Positions 36,260-45,934 of a stretch of 64,000 nucleotides of DNA are shown piece by piece (position 1 is the stretch's first letter; each line of letters begins with the position of its first letter). The notes under the pieces were generated by a model. It ran no database searches. It saw only the letters and a list, made by a program, of their open reading frames with translations, and had not been told where the DNA came from. The stretch comes from Spirochaetaceae bacterium. Lineage in GTDB: Bacteria; Spirochaetota; Spirochaetia; DSM-27196; PWMO01. The stretch spans positions 1-64,000 of the forward strand of contig RECP01000056.1 of the NCBI GenBank assembly GCA_007693945.1. Direction: 5' to 3'. The position numbers and the translations under genes are program-made.

Positions 36260-37540
36260 ATGCTCGATCCAAAATTCATCCGCGATAACGCTGAGGCCGT
36301 TCAGCTCAATATCCAACAGCGAAACATGCAAGCCGACGTCCAGACCTTCGTCAAGCTCTACGACCGGCGCAGCGGTGCGATCCGGGAACTTGAGAACCTG
36401 CGTGCACAACGCAACGAGAACGCCAACAAGATGAAGGGCGGACCGCCGCCGGCAGAGCGTGAACGGCTGATCCGGGAAGGCAAGCAACTCAAGGCGCGGA
36501 TTCCGGAACTGGAACAGCGACTGAAGCAGATCGAGGAAGACTTGACGCGCGAGGCAGAGCGCATTCCCAACATGATGCATCCCGAGGCACCTATCGGCGT
36601 CGGTGACCAGGCTAACCGCGAGATCAAGCGCATCGGGGAGGTTCCGCAGTTCGATTTCGCCGTCAGAGACCACGTTGAGATCGGTGAGACCCTCGACCTT
36701 CTTGACTTTGAAACCGCTACGCGGGTATCGGGAACCAAGTTCTACTATCTCAAGAATGAGGCCGTGATTCTCGAGTTGGCGTTGTGCCGCTTCGCACTTG
36801 ACGTGCTGCAGAAACGCGGCTTCGTACCGATGATGACGCCCGACATTGCCCGCGAAGAGGTAGTGGCCGGCATCGGCTACAATCCTCGCGGCCCCGAGAC
36901 CAATATCTACTCGCTGCAGGACGATGACGGCTGTCTGGTAGGTACCGCCGAGATCACCCTGGGCGGCTATTACGCCGGCAGGATTCTGGAGGCCGAAGAA
37001 CTTCCCATCAGGCTGGCAGGAATCTCGCACTGTTTCCGCCGCGAAGCCGGCGCCGCCGGACAGTTCTCGAAAGGGCTCTACCGGGTACACCAGTTCACCA
37101 AGGTCGAGATGTTTGTCTACTGCCGGCCAGATCAGTCTGATGACGTACTCGAGGAGCTGCGCGAGATTGAGGAGCAGATATTTACTACACTCGAGGTTCC
37201 GTATCGCGTGGTCGATACCTGCAGCGGCGATCTTGGCGCCCCGGCGTACCGCAAATACGACCTGGAAGCGTGGATGCCCGGTCGCGGCGAGTCGGGGGAC
37301 TGGGGAGAGATCACCAGCACCTCCAACTGCACCGACTATCAGGCACGCCGGCTGGGCGCCCGCTACCGCGATGGAACCAGCCGCCGGTTTGTCCACATGC
37401 TCAACGGAACCGCAATCGCTGTCTCGCGGACCCTGATCGCGCTGTTGGAGAACTTTCAGCAGGCCGACGGATCGGTGCGTATTCCGGCGGCGCTGGCGGC
37501 CTACACCGGCTTTGACCGCATTGCACCCCGCAAGCCCTGA
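36260..37540 (+). CDS. serS: Seryl-tRNA synthetase
   Basis: 426-residue class II synthetase charging tRNA-Ser. It begins with the typical MLDPKFIRDN, followed by the long N-terminal coiled-coil arm (residues about 25-100) and the class II core. Motif 2 is around HCFRREAGAAGQFSKGLYRVHQF and motif 3 around NGTAIAVSRTLIALLEN. The start at 36260 is chosen by family similarity and by the promoter spacing; a TTG at 36251 would add three residues but lies inside the -10 box. The next gene overlaps its 3' end or starts 4 bases later. Confidence 0.95.
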   Translation: MLDPKFIRDNAEAVQLNIQQRNMQADVQTFVKLYDRRSGAIRELENLRAQRNENANKMKGGPPPAERERLIREGKQLKARIPELEQRLKQIEEDLTREAERIPNMMHPEAPIGVGDQANREIKRIGEVPQFDFAVRDHVEIGETLDLLDFETATRVSGTKFYYLKNEAVILELALCRFALDVLQKRGFVPMMTPDIAREEVVAGIGYNPRGPETNIYSLQDDDGCLVGTAEITLGGYYAGRILEAEELPIRLAGISHCFRREAGAAGQFSKGLYRVHQFTKVEMFVYCRPDQSDDVLEELREIEEQIFTTLEVPYRVVDTCSGDLGAPAYRKYDLEAWMPGRGESGDWGEITSTSNCTDYQARRLGARYRDGTSRRFVHMLNGTAIAVSRTLIALLENFQQADGSVRIPAALAAYTGFDRIAPRKP

Positions 37541-38648
37541 CCGCGTGCTGATCATTGCGGAGATCGGTACTTCCCACGGCGGGGATCTGCTGCGCGCGCG
37601 CGAACTGATCGCCGCGGCCGCCGAAGCCGGTGCCGACTGCGCCAAGTTCCAGTACGTAATCGCCGCCGAGATCCTGCACCCCGCTACCGGCCTGGTCGAG
37701 CTTCCCGGCGGCGCGGTTGATCTCTATCGGCGCTTTGAAACGCTGCAGCAACCGCAGGCATTCTACCGACAGCTTATCGATGCGTGCCGCGCAGCCGGCA
37801 TCGAGTTTCTGTGCACGCCCTTCGGTGCCGAAAGCGCCCGGCGGTTGCAGCAGCTCGGCGTGACCAGGTTCAAGGTTGCCTCCCCCGAGCTCAACCACGC
37901 GCCGCTGCTGCGTCAGCTGGCGGGCTACGGCAAGCCGCTGATTCTCTCTACCGGTGTGTCACTGCTCGGTGACATTGAGCGCGCGCTCGGGCAACTGCGC
38001 GGCGTGGCAGTCACTCTGCTGCACTGCGTGACTGCCTATCCCGCTCCCGAACAGCAGTACAACCTGCGGCTGTTGCCGCTGTTGCAGCGCCTGTTCGGCG
38101 TGCCGTGCGGCGTCTCCGATCATTCCGCCGACCCGCTGCTCGTGCCGACGGTGGCCGCGGCGCTCGGCGCGGCGGTAATCGAGAAGCACATTACGTTGAC
38201 GCACGACGGTGACGGTCTGGATGACCCGATAGCGGTCACGCCGGTCGATTTCGCACGCATGGTGCGCATGGCGCGCGCAGCGGCCGAGGCGCGGCCGCCG
38301 GCGGCAGTATCGGACCTCACGCCCGAGCGGCTCACTGAACTCCAGCGCGAGTTCGGCCGCCGGCGCGTCGAAGCGGTTCTCGGTGACGGGCGTAAGGGCC
38401 TGGCGGCGGCCGAACTGGCAAACTACGGTCGCAGCAATCGCTCGCTGCACGCGCTGCGCGACATCCCGGCCGGTGCCACCGTGGCTTCCGATGCGGTGGC
38501 GGTGCTGCGCAGCGAGCACAACCTCAGCCCCGGGCTCTCGCCGTGGCTGCTCGATGCGGTGATCGGAGCGGTCGCCGCCCGCGACATCGCGGACGGCGCC
38601 GGCATCGTGTGGGAAGATCTTATCAGGCGCCGCGGGCACGATGAGTGA
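37512..38648 (+). CDS. N-acetylneuraminate synthase (NeuB) family protein with SAF domain
   Basis: 378 residues, NeuB/PseI family: condenses phosphoenolpyruvate with an N-acetyl hexosamine sugar to a nonulosonic acid for surface glycans or flagellin glycosylation. TIM barrel (about 10-280): IIAEIGTSHGGDLLRA, GADCAKFQY, KVASPELNH, ILSTGVSLLG, LLHCVTAYP, GVSDHSADP and IEKHITLTHDGDG. A C-terminal SAF/antifreeze-like domain (about 305-370) has LHALRDIPAGATV. The start is TTG at 37512 within serS, or GTG at 37545. No partner sugar-processing genes are seen nearby, so the exact sugar is open. Confidence 0.87.
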   Translation: MTALHPASPDRVLIIAEIGTSHGGDLLRARELIAAAAEAGADCAKFQYVIAAEILHPATGLVELPGGAVDLYRRFETLQQPQAFYRQLIDACRAAGIEFLCTPFGAESARRLQQLGVTRFKVASPELNHAPLLRQLAGYGKPLILSTGVSLLGDIERALGQLRGVAVTLLHCVTAYPAPEQQYNLRLLPLLQRLFGVPCGVSDHSADPLLVPTVAAALGAAVIEKHITLTHDGDGLDDPIAVTPVDFARMVRMARAAAEARPPAAVSDLTPERLTELQREFGRRRVEAVLGDGRKGLAAAELANYGRSNRSLHALRDIPAGATVASDAVAVLRSEHNLSPGLSPWLLDAVIGAVAARDIADGAGIVWEDLIRRRGHDE

Positions 38649-38669
38649 GCTCGATTGGCGGCTCAGGGC

Positions 38670-41393
38670 TCAGCTGCGGCTCTCCTGCAGGAACTTGCGC
38701 AAGACGGTCTGCAGAATCCCGCCGTTGCGGTAGTATTCGACCTCCACCGGGCTGTCAATGCGGCAGCGGGTAGTGAACGCGACACTGGTTCCGTCCTCGC
38801 GGGCAGCCGTAACCACCACGTCCTGAGCCGGTTTGAGATCATCGTCGATCGCAAACGCGTACTGCTCGCCGCCGTCAAGTCCGATGCTCCGGTAGCTCTC
38901 GCCCTCGGCGAACTGCAACGGCAACACTCCCATACCTACCAGATTACTGCGATGGATACGCTCAAACGACTCGGCGATCACAACCCGAATCCCAAGCAGG
39001 AAAGAGCCTTTGGCGGCCCAGTCGCGGCTCGAGCCCATACCGTAGTCCTTGCCGGCCAGCACGATCGACGGCGTACCCTCTTTGCGGTAGCGCTCGGCAG
39101 CCTCGAAAATGCTGACCCGTTCACCGGTCGGGTGATGCACCGTCCAGCTGCCCTCGGTTCCGGGCGCCAGAAGGTTGCGGAACCGTATGTTGGCAAAGGT
39201 GCCGCGGGTCATGACGCGATCGTTACCGCGGCGACTGCCGTAGGAGTTGAAGTCGCGCACCTCAACCCCCATCGATAGCAGATAGCGTCCGGCCGGGCTG
39301 TCGGGATCGATGGCTCCTGCGGGACTGATGTGATCGGTGGTGATGCTGTCACCGGCCATCACGAGGCAGCGGGCCGCGCTGATCGGCGCAATCGGCCTCG
39401 CATCAGGCGTCATCTGGTCGAAGAAACTCGGTTCCTGAATATAGGTGCTGCTATCGTCCCACTGGTAGAGATCAGAGCCGGCGAGCTCGATACTGTTCCA
39501 CTGCGGATTCGAGGTCTCGAGACCGCGGTAACTCTCGATGAATGCATCACGGTCAAGCGCCTTCTGCACGTACTCGGCCAGCTCCTCATCGCTGGGCCAG
39601 ATGTCTCTCATGAAAACCGGAGCGCCGGATGAGTCGCACCCGAGCGGCTCAGTCTCGAGATCGATGTCCATGTTGCCGGCCAGCGCGTACGCCACCACCA
39701 GCGGAGGTGATGCCAGAAAATTGGCTCTGGTATGCGGGTTGATGCGGCCTTCAAAGTTCCGGTTGCCGGAGAGAACCCCGGCCACAACCAGCCCGGCCTC
39801 CTCGACCGCTTGCCGGACAGGTTCGGGCAGCGGTCCGGAGTTCCCGATGCAGGTGGTGCAACCGTAGCCAACCAGGTAGAAGCCCAGCTGCTCCAGGTAG
39901 GGCATCAACCCCGCTCGTTGCAGGTACTCGGTGACCACCATCGAACCCGGCGCAAAGCTGGTTTTGATAAACGGCCTGGTGGATAGCCCCTTCTCAACCG
40001 CCTTCTTGGCCAGCAGCCCGGCTGCCAGCAATACCGACGGATTGCTGGTGTTGGTGCAACTGGTAATCGCGGCAATCACGACATCACCGTGGGTCAACTC
40101 GCCCGAATGGCCGTTGATCCTGACCGGCGCTTTGGCGTTCAGCTGCGCGGCGTCGAGCTGAAAACCGCGCTCGTCGTAGGAGGCGGTAAGGCTTGTGCGC
40201 CAGCTGCTCTTGACCTGACCGAGCGCGATACGATCCTGCGGCCGCTTGGGTCCGGCCACGCTGGCCTCGACGCTGTCCAGATCGAGCTCGAGAACCGTCT
40301 CGAAATCGGGATCGGGAGTATCGTCAGTGCGGAATACCCCCTGCTCCACGGCGTAGAGTTCAGCCAGGTCTATGACCTCCTGCGGACGTCCGGTGGCGTA
40401 CATGTAGTCGAGGCACTGCTGATCAATCGGGAAGTACCCGATAGTGGCGCCGTATTCGGGTGCCATATTGGATATGGTGGCACGGTCGGGAACGGTCATG
40501 GCCGACAGTCCGCGGCCGAAGAATTCCACGAATTTGCCGACCACGCCGTGCCGGCGCAGCATCTCGGTGATTGTCAGTACCAGATCGGTTGCAGTGATGC
40601 CGCTGCGCAGCCGTCCGGTCAGCCTCACACCGACTACGCGCGGCGCCAGCATGAATAGCGGCTGTCCGAGCATCGCCGCTTCAGCCTCAATACCGCCCAC
40701 ACCCCAGCCTACGATGCCCAGACCGTTGATCATCGGCGTGTGCGAATCGGTACCGACCAGTGAATCAAAGAAGGCCAGCGTCCGCCCGCCAACCTCGCTG
40801 GTCTGAACGATCTTGCCCAGGTACTCGAGGTTGACCTGGTGGCAGATTCCGCTGGCCGGCGGCACCACGTGAAAGTTCCGCAGCGCAGCCTGTCCCCAAC
40901 GCAGGAACTCGTACCGCTCGCGGTTGCGCTGAAACTCCAGCTGTGCGTTCTGGCGCAGGGCATCGGAGCTGTTGAAATAGTCGACCTGGACGGAGTGATC
41001 GATCACCAGATTAACCATCAGTTCAGGGTTGATCCGTTTCGGGTCGCCCCCGAGCCGGGCCATTGCGCTGCGCATCGCTGCAAGGTCCACAACGCAGGGG
41101 ACACCGGTGAAATCCTGCAGCAGGACGCGTGCCGGTTTGAAGGGCACCTCGATCGAATCCGGCCTGTGCGGGTCGTACGTCAGGAGACTGTCGACGTGTT
41201 CGCGAGTCACTTCGCGCCCGTTCTCGCTGCGCAGAACCGATTCCAGCAGTACCTTGATCGAAACCGGGTACCGATCGACGTGGGGATAACCGTTCTGCGC
41301 CAATCTGCGCAGACTGACGTAATCAAACTTGCCAAAGGGCGTCGTGAGCGTCGAAAGTAGTCCCAGTGAATCGTTGATTCTCTCAGTAGTCAT
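38670..41393 (-). CDS. acnA: Aconitate hydratase
   Basis: 907 residues, AcnA/IRP type; converts citrate to isocitrate using a [4Fe-4S] cluster. Cluster cysteines are in [15 protein letters not shown] and [18 protein letters not shown] (residues about 440-510). [16 protein letters not shown] marks the substrate region and the C-terminal swivel domain has [11 protein letters not shown] and [24 protein letters not shown] precedes the ATG. It is divergent from the E1-lipoyl-KASIII fusion gene with a 128-base shared control region. The stop comes 21 bases from the convergent neuB-like gene. Confidence 0.96.
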   Translation of the reverse strand: MTTERINDSLGLLSTLTTPFGKFDYVSLRRLAQNGYPHVDRYPVSIKVLLESVLRSENGREVTREHVDSLLTYDPHRPDSIEVPFKPARVLLQDFTGVPCVVDLAAMRSAMARLGGDPKRINPELMVNLVIDHSVQVDYFNSSDALRQNAQLEFQRNRERYEFLRWGQAALRNFHVVPPASGICHQVNLEYLGKIVQTSEVGGRTLAFFDSLVGTDSHTPMINGLGIVGWGVGGIEAEAAMLGQPLFMLAPRVVGVRLTGRLRSGITATDLVLTITEMLRRHGVVGKFVEFFGRGLSAMTVPDRATISNMAPEYGATIGYFPIDQQCLDYMYATGRPQEVIDLAELYAVEQGVFRTDDTPDPDFETVLELDLDSVEASVAGPKRPQDRIALGQVKSSWRTSLTASYDERGFQLDAAQLNAKAPVRINGHSGELTHGDVVIAAITSCTNTSNPSVLLAAGLLAKKAVEKGLSTRPFIKTSFAPGSMVVTEYLQRAGLMPYLEQLGFYLVGYGCTTCIGNSGPLPEPVRQAVEEAGLVVAGVLSGNRNFEGRINPHTRANFLASPPLVVAYALAGNMDIDLETEPLGCDSSGAPVFMRDIWPSDEELAEYVQKALDRDAFIESYRGLETSNPQWNSIELAGSDLYQWDDSSTYIQEPSFFDQMTPDARPIAPISAARCLVMAGDSITTDHISPAGAIDPDSPAGRYLLSMGVEVRDFNSYGSRRGNDRVMTRGTFANIRFRNLLAPGTEGSWTVHHPTGERVSIFEAAERYRKEGTPSIVLAGKDYGMGSSRDWAAKGSFLLGIRVVIAESFERIHRSNLVGMGVLPLQFAEGESYRSIGLDGGEQYAFAIDDDLKPAQDVVVTAAREDGTSVAFTTRCRIDSPVEVEYYRNGGILQTVLRKFLQESRS

Positions 41394-41521
41394 GCAACTC
41401 TCCTTGTCCTGCTGTCGTCATAATAGTGGTATATGAGTGTCGACTTCAACATACCCGCGTGGTATAGTTCTGGTCGACAAAACAAAACCTTAGTATAACT
41501 ATAACCTATGGAGGATCCGCA
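41394..41521. promoter_or_regulatory. Divergent control region between acnA and the E1-lipoyl-KASIII fusion
   Basis: AT-rich for this genome. Plus-strand candidates include TTCTGG-17-TAGTAT and the nearby TATAAC pair (around 41493-41507) before GGAGG and the GTG at 41522. Minus-strand TATA-like boxes also occur. I cannot assign the exact promoters. A shared region allows coordinated control of the TCA enzyme and the fusion protein. Confidence 0.4.
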
Positions 41522-44500
41522 GTGAGCGGCAATCAAAATCATAGCGAAACAGTACGGAAGCTCCTTAGCAGTTACCGGCATATGGTCACTTCGCGCGAAA
41601 TCGACCTCCTCGAACAGGATTTCACCGGGCGCGGCGAGGCGTTCTTTCACGTCTCGGGGGCTGGACACGAGGCAACCGCCGTACTCAATCATCACCTTAT
41701 TTCGGACGACTGGCTGCATGTCCACTACCGCGACAAGGCACTGATGCTGGCACGTGGTATTTCGATCGAGATGTTCTTTCTCGCAACCTTCAGCAAGGAT
41801 GCCTCGCACTCGCGCGGCAGGCAGATGAATGCCCACATGAGCGCCCCGGAACTCAACGTACTGAGCCTGGTCGGACCGGTCGGCAACAGCGCGCTGCAGG
41901 CCGCCGGCGTGGCTCAGGTGGTAAAGCCCCGGCCCGCCAACCCGATTGTACTGTGCGCGCTGGGAGACGGCATGACGCAGCAGGGCGAGGTACTCGAGGG
42001 TATCGCGCACGCGGTGCGCGACCAGCTTCCGGTGCTCTTTGTGATTCAGGACAACAGCTTTGCGATATCAACGACAACCGGCGGCAGAACCTTCTACAGC
42101 ACGCCCCACGGCGACGCCCAAAGCTTCTACGATGTGCCGATTACGCGCATCGACGGACGTGATGCGCCGCGAAGCCTGCAGGTATTCGGAGAGCTCGTGT
42201 CGGGGATGCGGCGCGACCGGCGGCCGCAGATCGCGGTTTTCCAGGTGGACCGTCTTTCCAACCACACCAACGCCGATGACCAGCGTATGTACCGCAGCGC
42301 TGAGGAGATCGCGGCGGTACAGGCGTCCGGTGATCCGATCATCCGTCTGCAACACTACCTGAACGACGAGGGCGTGCCGCGCTCCGAGCTGGATGCAATT
42401 GCCGCTGACGTACGCGAACAGGTCAGAAACGCTGCGTATCGTGCGCAGCGTAGCGCAGAGCCTGTCGCGGCGTTCGGTGCGTCCAGGCCGCTGCCGGTGC
42501 CGCTGGGCGACCGCAACGCCGAATACCGTGGCGATCCGTCCGCGGCACCGCAACAGAAGCCGCTGACCATGCTCGAGTCGATCCGGGAAGTGCTGCGGCT
42601 GCAGATGGAGAAAAACCCGGACGTGGTGCTGTTCGGCGAAGACATCGAGGATCCCAAGGGCGACGTTTTTGGCGTGACACGCGGACTGACCACCGCCTAC
42701 GGTGACCGTGTCCGCAACTCACCGCTGGCCGAGGCGTCGATTGTCGGCATCACAATCGGGCAGGCGCTGGCGGGCAAGCGGCCGGTTGCGTTTCTGCAGT
42801 TCGCGGACTTCCTGCCGATCGCCTACAATCAGATCTTCGCCGAGCTCGGCAGCATGTACTGGCGCACCGACGGTGGCTGGCAGGCGCCGGTCATTGTTAT
42901 GGTCACCTGCGGCGGCTACAAACCGGGCCTCGGCCCGTTCCATGCCTCGAGCCTGGAAGCACTGGCCGCCCACACGCCCGGTGTCGACGTATTCATGCCG
43001 TCAACCGCCGGCGATGCGGCCGGGCTGCTCAACGCGGCGTTCCAGTCCGGGCGGCCTACCCTGTTCTTCTACCCCAAGAGTTGCCTCAACGATCGTGACA
43101 GCGCGACCAGCGGCGACATCCAACGCCACCTGGTGCCTATCGGCACCGCGCGGTTTGTACGCCGCGGCAGCGACATCACTCTGGTCGGCTGGGGCAATAC
43201 CGTTCCGCTGTGCAGCAAGACCGGCGACGCGCTGGCCGAGATCGGCGTACAGGCCGACGTCATTGACCTGCGCTCCATAGTTCCCTGGGATGCCGAGACC
43301 GTCCTGGCGTCCGCCGAACGCAGCGGCCGACTGGTAGTAGTGCACGAAGACAACCACACTGCCGGTTTTGGCGCCGAGGTGGTAGCCACCGTCAACGAAC
43401 GCGCTTCACGCAGGATCGAGTGTCGTCGCGTCACGCGGCCGGACACCTACGTACCGTTCAATTTCGCCAATCAGCTCGAAGTGCTGCCGACGTACAAGCG
43501 AACCCTGGAGACTGCGGTGGCGCTGCTCGGCGGGCAGCTACGCTGGAAGCTACCGCAGGCGGCACTCAAGAACACCTACATGGTCGAGGCAATCGGTTCG
43601 AGCCCGTCGGATGAATCGATCACGGTGGTCGAGTGGAAGATCAAGCCGGGAGAAACAATCGAGTCCGGAACCCTGCTGGCTGAACTCGAGGCCGACAAGG
43701 CCGCCGTCGAGTTGCGCTCGCCGGTCTCGGGAGAAGTCAGCGCGTTGCTGGTCGAAGAGGGCCAGCTGGTAAAGGTCGGAACCCACATCGTGCAGGTGAC
43801 AACCGCAGATCAGGACGACAGCGAGTCGTTCAAGCAGGTAACGCGTGAGAATCCCGGCACACCGCTTATAAGCGAGATTGCAGCCAACGGAGACGGCGGC
43901 GGCGGGAACCGTGCCGTCAATGCGGCCGCGGCCGCCGTGGCCACGGCATCGCGCAACGGGCGCCGGACCGTGGAAGTCGCCATATTCGGAGTGTGCGGCG
44001 CAAAGGGATCGCGGATCGTATCCAACCGTGAGATCTCGCTGATGTGTCCGCAATGGGGCGCCGACGACATCCTCAAGCGTACCGGTATTGAATCGCGACC
44101 CTGGCTGGCCGAAGGCGAGTCGCCGATCGACCTGGCAACCGCTGCCACCCGTCGTCTGCTGGACGGATCGGGCGTCGACTTCGATCAGATCGGAACGATC
44201 ATCTGCGCTACCGAGACCCCGATCATGAACACCCCGGCCAGCGCGGCCCTGATTCAGGAGCGCATCAAGGGCACGCGCGAGGGATTCCTGTCGGCGGCGT
44301 ACGACGTCAACGCGGCCTGCTCCGGCTACGTCTACGCACTGCAGAACGCCTACGATATTCTGACCAACGAGCCCGACAAGCTTGTGCTTGTGGTCACTAC
44401 CGAAGCGCTCTCGCCGCGCACCAATACCGCCGACCCGCAGACTGCGCCGATCTTCGGTGACGCGGCAACCGCCACGCTGGTGGGAGTCACCGGCGCTGCC

Positions 44501-44941
44501 CACGGCGGCATGCCGATCAGAGCACGGCTCTACCGGCCGGTACTGGGAGCCAGCGGGGAAGACGGCAGCGTGCTGCGCGTGCCGGCCGACCCGGCTGACT
44601 CCATCTACATGGACGGGCCAAAGGTTTTCGTGGAGGCCGTACGCGGGATGATCGAGAGCCTCGAGCGTGCCTGTGCCGTGGCAGGCATCGGCGTCAAGGA
44701 TCTCGATCTGATTGTGCCTCACCAGGCAAACCAGCGTATCATCAACGCCGTACAGCAGCGCGCCAGGGTGCCGCGGCAGAAGGTGTTCAGCAATATACGC
44801 TATAACGGCAACACGTCGTCGAGCACCATTCCGCTCTGTCTCGAGACCATATTCAGTCAGCGCTACGATGGAGCCTACCTCGGCCTGTCGGCGTTTGGAG
44901 GGGGCTTTACCTTTGGCGGTGCCGTGCTGCGTGTGGTATAA
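41522..44941 (+). CDS. E1alpha-E1beta-lipoyl-KASIII fusion protein (2-oxoacid dehydrogenase joined to FabH-like synthase)
   Basis: One uninterrupted 1139-residue frame, GTG start behind GGAGG. Residues about 1-330: thiamine-diphosphate E1 alpha (GDGMTQQGE at 148, then DNSFAIS). About 343-675: E1 beta (LFGEDIEDPKGDVFGVTRGL, RVRNSPLAEASIVGITIGQA). About 684-762: lipoyl domain with the modified lysine in EADKAAV (Lys726). About 816-1139: FabH-like ketoacyl synthase III with Cys933 (NAACSGY), His1067 (VPHQAN) and Asn1097 (NGNTSSS), spaced as in FabH. No E2 acyltransferase (HxxxDG) or E3 is encoded. Inference: oxidative decarboxylation of a branched 2-oxoacid loads the lipoyl arm, which hands the acyl group to the synthase to start a fatty acid or related chain. 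Confidence 0.88.
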   Translation: MSGNQNHSETVRKLLSSYRHMVTSREIDLLEQDFTGRGEAFFHVSGAGHEATAVLNHHLISDDWLHVHYRDKALMLARGISIEMFFLATFSKDASHSRGRQMNAHMSAPELNVLSLVGPVGNSALQAAGVAQVVKPRPANPIVLCALGDGMTQQGEVLEGIAHAVRDQLPVLFVIQDNSFAISTTTGGRTFYSTPHGDAQSFYDVPITRIDGRDAPRSLQVFGELVSGMRRDRRPQIAVFQVDRLSNHTNADDQRMYRSAEEIAAVQASGDPIIRLQHYLNDEGVPRSELDAIAADVREQVRNAAYRAQRSAEPVAAFGASRPLPVPLGDRNAEYRGDPSAAPQQKPLTMLESIREVLRLQMEKNPDVVLFGEDIEDPKGDVFGVTRGLTTAYGDRVRNSPLAEASIVGITIGQALAGKRPVAFLQFADFLPIAYNQIFAELGSMYWRTDGGWQAPVIVMVTCGGYKPGLGPFHASSLEALAAHTPGVDVFMPSTAGDAAGLLNAAFQSGRPTLFFYPKSCLNDRDSATSGDIQRHLVPIGTARFVRRGSDITLVGWGNTVPLCSKTGDALAEIGVQADVIDLRSIVPWDAETVLASAERSGRLVVVHEDNHTAGFGAEVVATVNERASRRIECRRVTRPDTYVPFNFANQLEVLPTYKRTLETAVALLGGQLRWKLPQAALKNTYMVEAIGSSPSDESITVVEWKIKPGETIESGTLLAELEADKAAVELRSPVSGEVSALLVEEGQLVKVGTHIVQVTTADQDDSESFKQVTRENPGTPLISEIAANGDGGGGNRAVNAAAAAVATASRNGRRTVEVAIFGVCGAKGSRIVSNREISLMCPQWGADDILKRTGIESRPWLAEGESPIDLATAATRRLLDGSGVDFDQIGTIICATETPIMNTPASAALIQERIKGTREGFLSAAYDVNAACSGYVYALQNAYDILTNEPDKLVLVVTTEALSPRTNTADPQTAPIFGDAATATLVGVTGAAHGGMPIRARLYRPVLGASGEDGSVLRVPADPADSIYMDGPKVFVEAVRGMIESLERACAVAGIGVKDLDLIVPHQANQRIINAVQQRARVPRQKVFSNIRYNGNTSSSTIPLCLETIFSQRYDGAYLGLSAFGGGFTFGGAVLRVV

Positions 44942-44974
44942 TTCGAGCTACAACGCCGGGGGGAGGTCACACAA

Positions 44975-45790
44975 GTGAAACACTGGATACGCAGAGAGCT
45001 TCTGGTAGCAGCGGCAGTGACCATCGTAGTTGCGTGTGCGACGGTACCGGTCACGGAACGGCGTCAGTTGCGCCTGATACCGCGTTCGGAGCTGCTCGGC
45101 ATGAGCTTCACGCAGTACGACCTCTTTCTGAGCGAAAACCCCGTCATCAGCGGCACCGCCGAGGCCCGGATGGTCGAGCGTGTCGGCAGCCGGATTGCCG
45201 ATGCTGTCCACGATTACATGCGCCAGATCGGTCGGGTCGAAGACCTGCGGGGCTACGACTGGGAGTTTCGTCTGGTTGACGATGACACGGTCAACGCCTG
45301 GTGTATGCCGGGCGGAAAGGTCGTGGTCTACAGCGGCATTCTGCCGGTAACCGCCAGCGAGGCAGGCCTGGCGGTAGTCATGGGGCATGAGGTGGCGCAC
45401 GCGGTTGCCGAGCACGGCAACGAACGCATGAGCCAGGTGTTGATGACTCAGTTGGGCGGCGCGGCGCTTTCGGTGGCAATGCGCGACCGGCCCCAGGAGA
45501 CCCGCACCCTCTGGATGGCAGCCTACGGTCTGGGAGCCCAAGTCGGGGTGCTGCTGCCGTACAGCCGCCTGCACGAGAGTGAAGCCGATGAGCTGGGACT
45601 GATATTCATGGCGATGGCCGGCTACGATCCGCGAGAAGCGGTAACGTTCTGGCAACGTATGGCCGACGCTCGCGGCGGTCCGGCGCCACCGGAGCTGGTG
45701 AGCACTCATCCGGCGGACTCGCGTCGCATTCGTGACCTGGAGCGCGCCCTCCCGCAAGCGCTGGAGTACTATGAGGCCGCCCTGCGCTGA
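44975..45790 (+). CDS. M48 family zinc metallopeptidase, probable lipoprotein
   Basis: 271 residues. It has a hydrophobic N-terminus ending in a lipobox-like VVAC (Cys about residue 21), so it is probably a membrane-anchored periplasmic lipoprotein. The zinc motif is HEVAH in VMGHEVAHAVAEHGNERM (about residue 140) and the third ligand Glu is in LHESEADELGLIFMAMAGYDP (about 195). It is similar to the LoiP/BepA-like peptidases that control outer-membrane protein quality. GGGGAGG precedes the GTG start. It starts 33 bases after the fusion gene and could be cotranscribed. Confidence 0.87.
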   Translation: MKHWIRRELLVAAAVTIVVACATVPVTERRQLRLIPRSELLGMSFTQYDLFLSENPVISGTAEARMVERVGSRIADAVHDYMRQIGRVEDLRGYDWEFRLVDDDTVNAWCMPGGKVVVYSGILPVTASEAGLAVVMGHEVAHAVAEHGNERMSQVLMTQLGGAALSVAMRDRPQETRTLWMAAYGLGAQVGVLLPYSRLHESEADELGLIFMAMAGYDPREAVTFWQRMADARGGPAPPELVSTHPADSRRIRDLERALPQALEYYEAALR

Positions 45791-45837
45791 CCCCCACGGG
45801 CCGCACGCTCGCGGGCTGCCGGCCCACGCAATAGAAA

Positions 45838-45879
45838 CGGCTTCCAGGGTAAAGGAGGTCGGAAAACCCCTGGAAGCCG
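45838..45879 (+). ncRNA. Hairpin with perfect 12-bp stem and an anti-SD-complementary loop
   Basis: Stem CGGCTTCCAGGG (45838-45849) pairs perfectly with CCCTGGAAGCCG (45868-45879). The 18-base loop contains TAAAGGAGGT (45850-45859), the full complement of a typical 16S rRNA 3' end, followed by CGGAAAAC. It lies 47 bases after the M48 peptidase stop, with no T-run and no start codon at translation distance. A second hairpin at 56700-56731 has a different stem but almost the same loop. Function unknown. Confidence 0.5.
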
Positions 45880-45934
45880 ACAGACCGTGCGATAGACGGC
45901 GATTTGCCGCACTCTACCTGACAAACAACCAACG

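Noticed and set aside
35405-37645. 746-codon open frame on the minus strand
   Set aside because: It is antisense to proC and serS, which have clear family motifs. Its translation is rich in Arg, Ser and Ala without domains, as expected for a shadow frame in GC-rich DNA.
43550-44722. 390-codon minus-strand frame
   Set aside because: Lies fully antisense to the fusion gene; no motif and no ribosome binding site.
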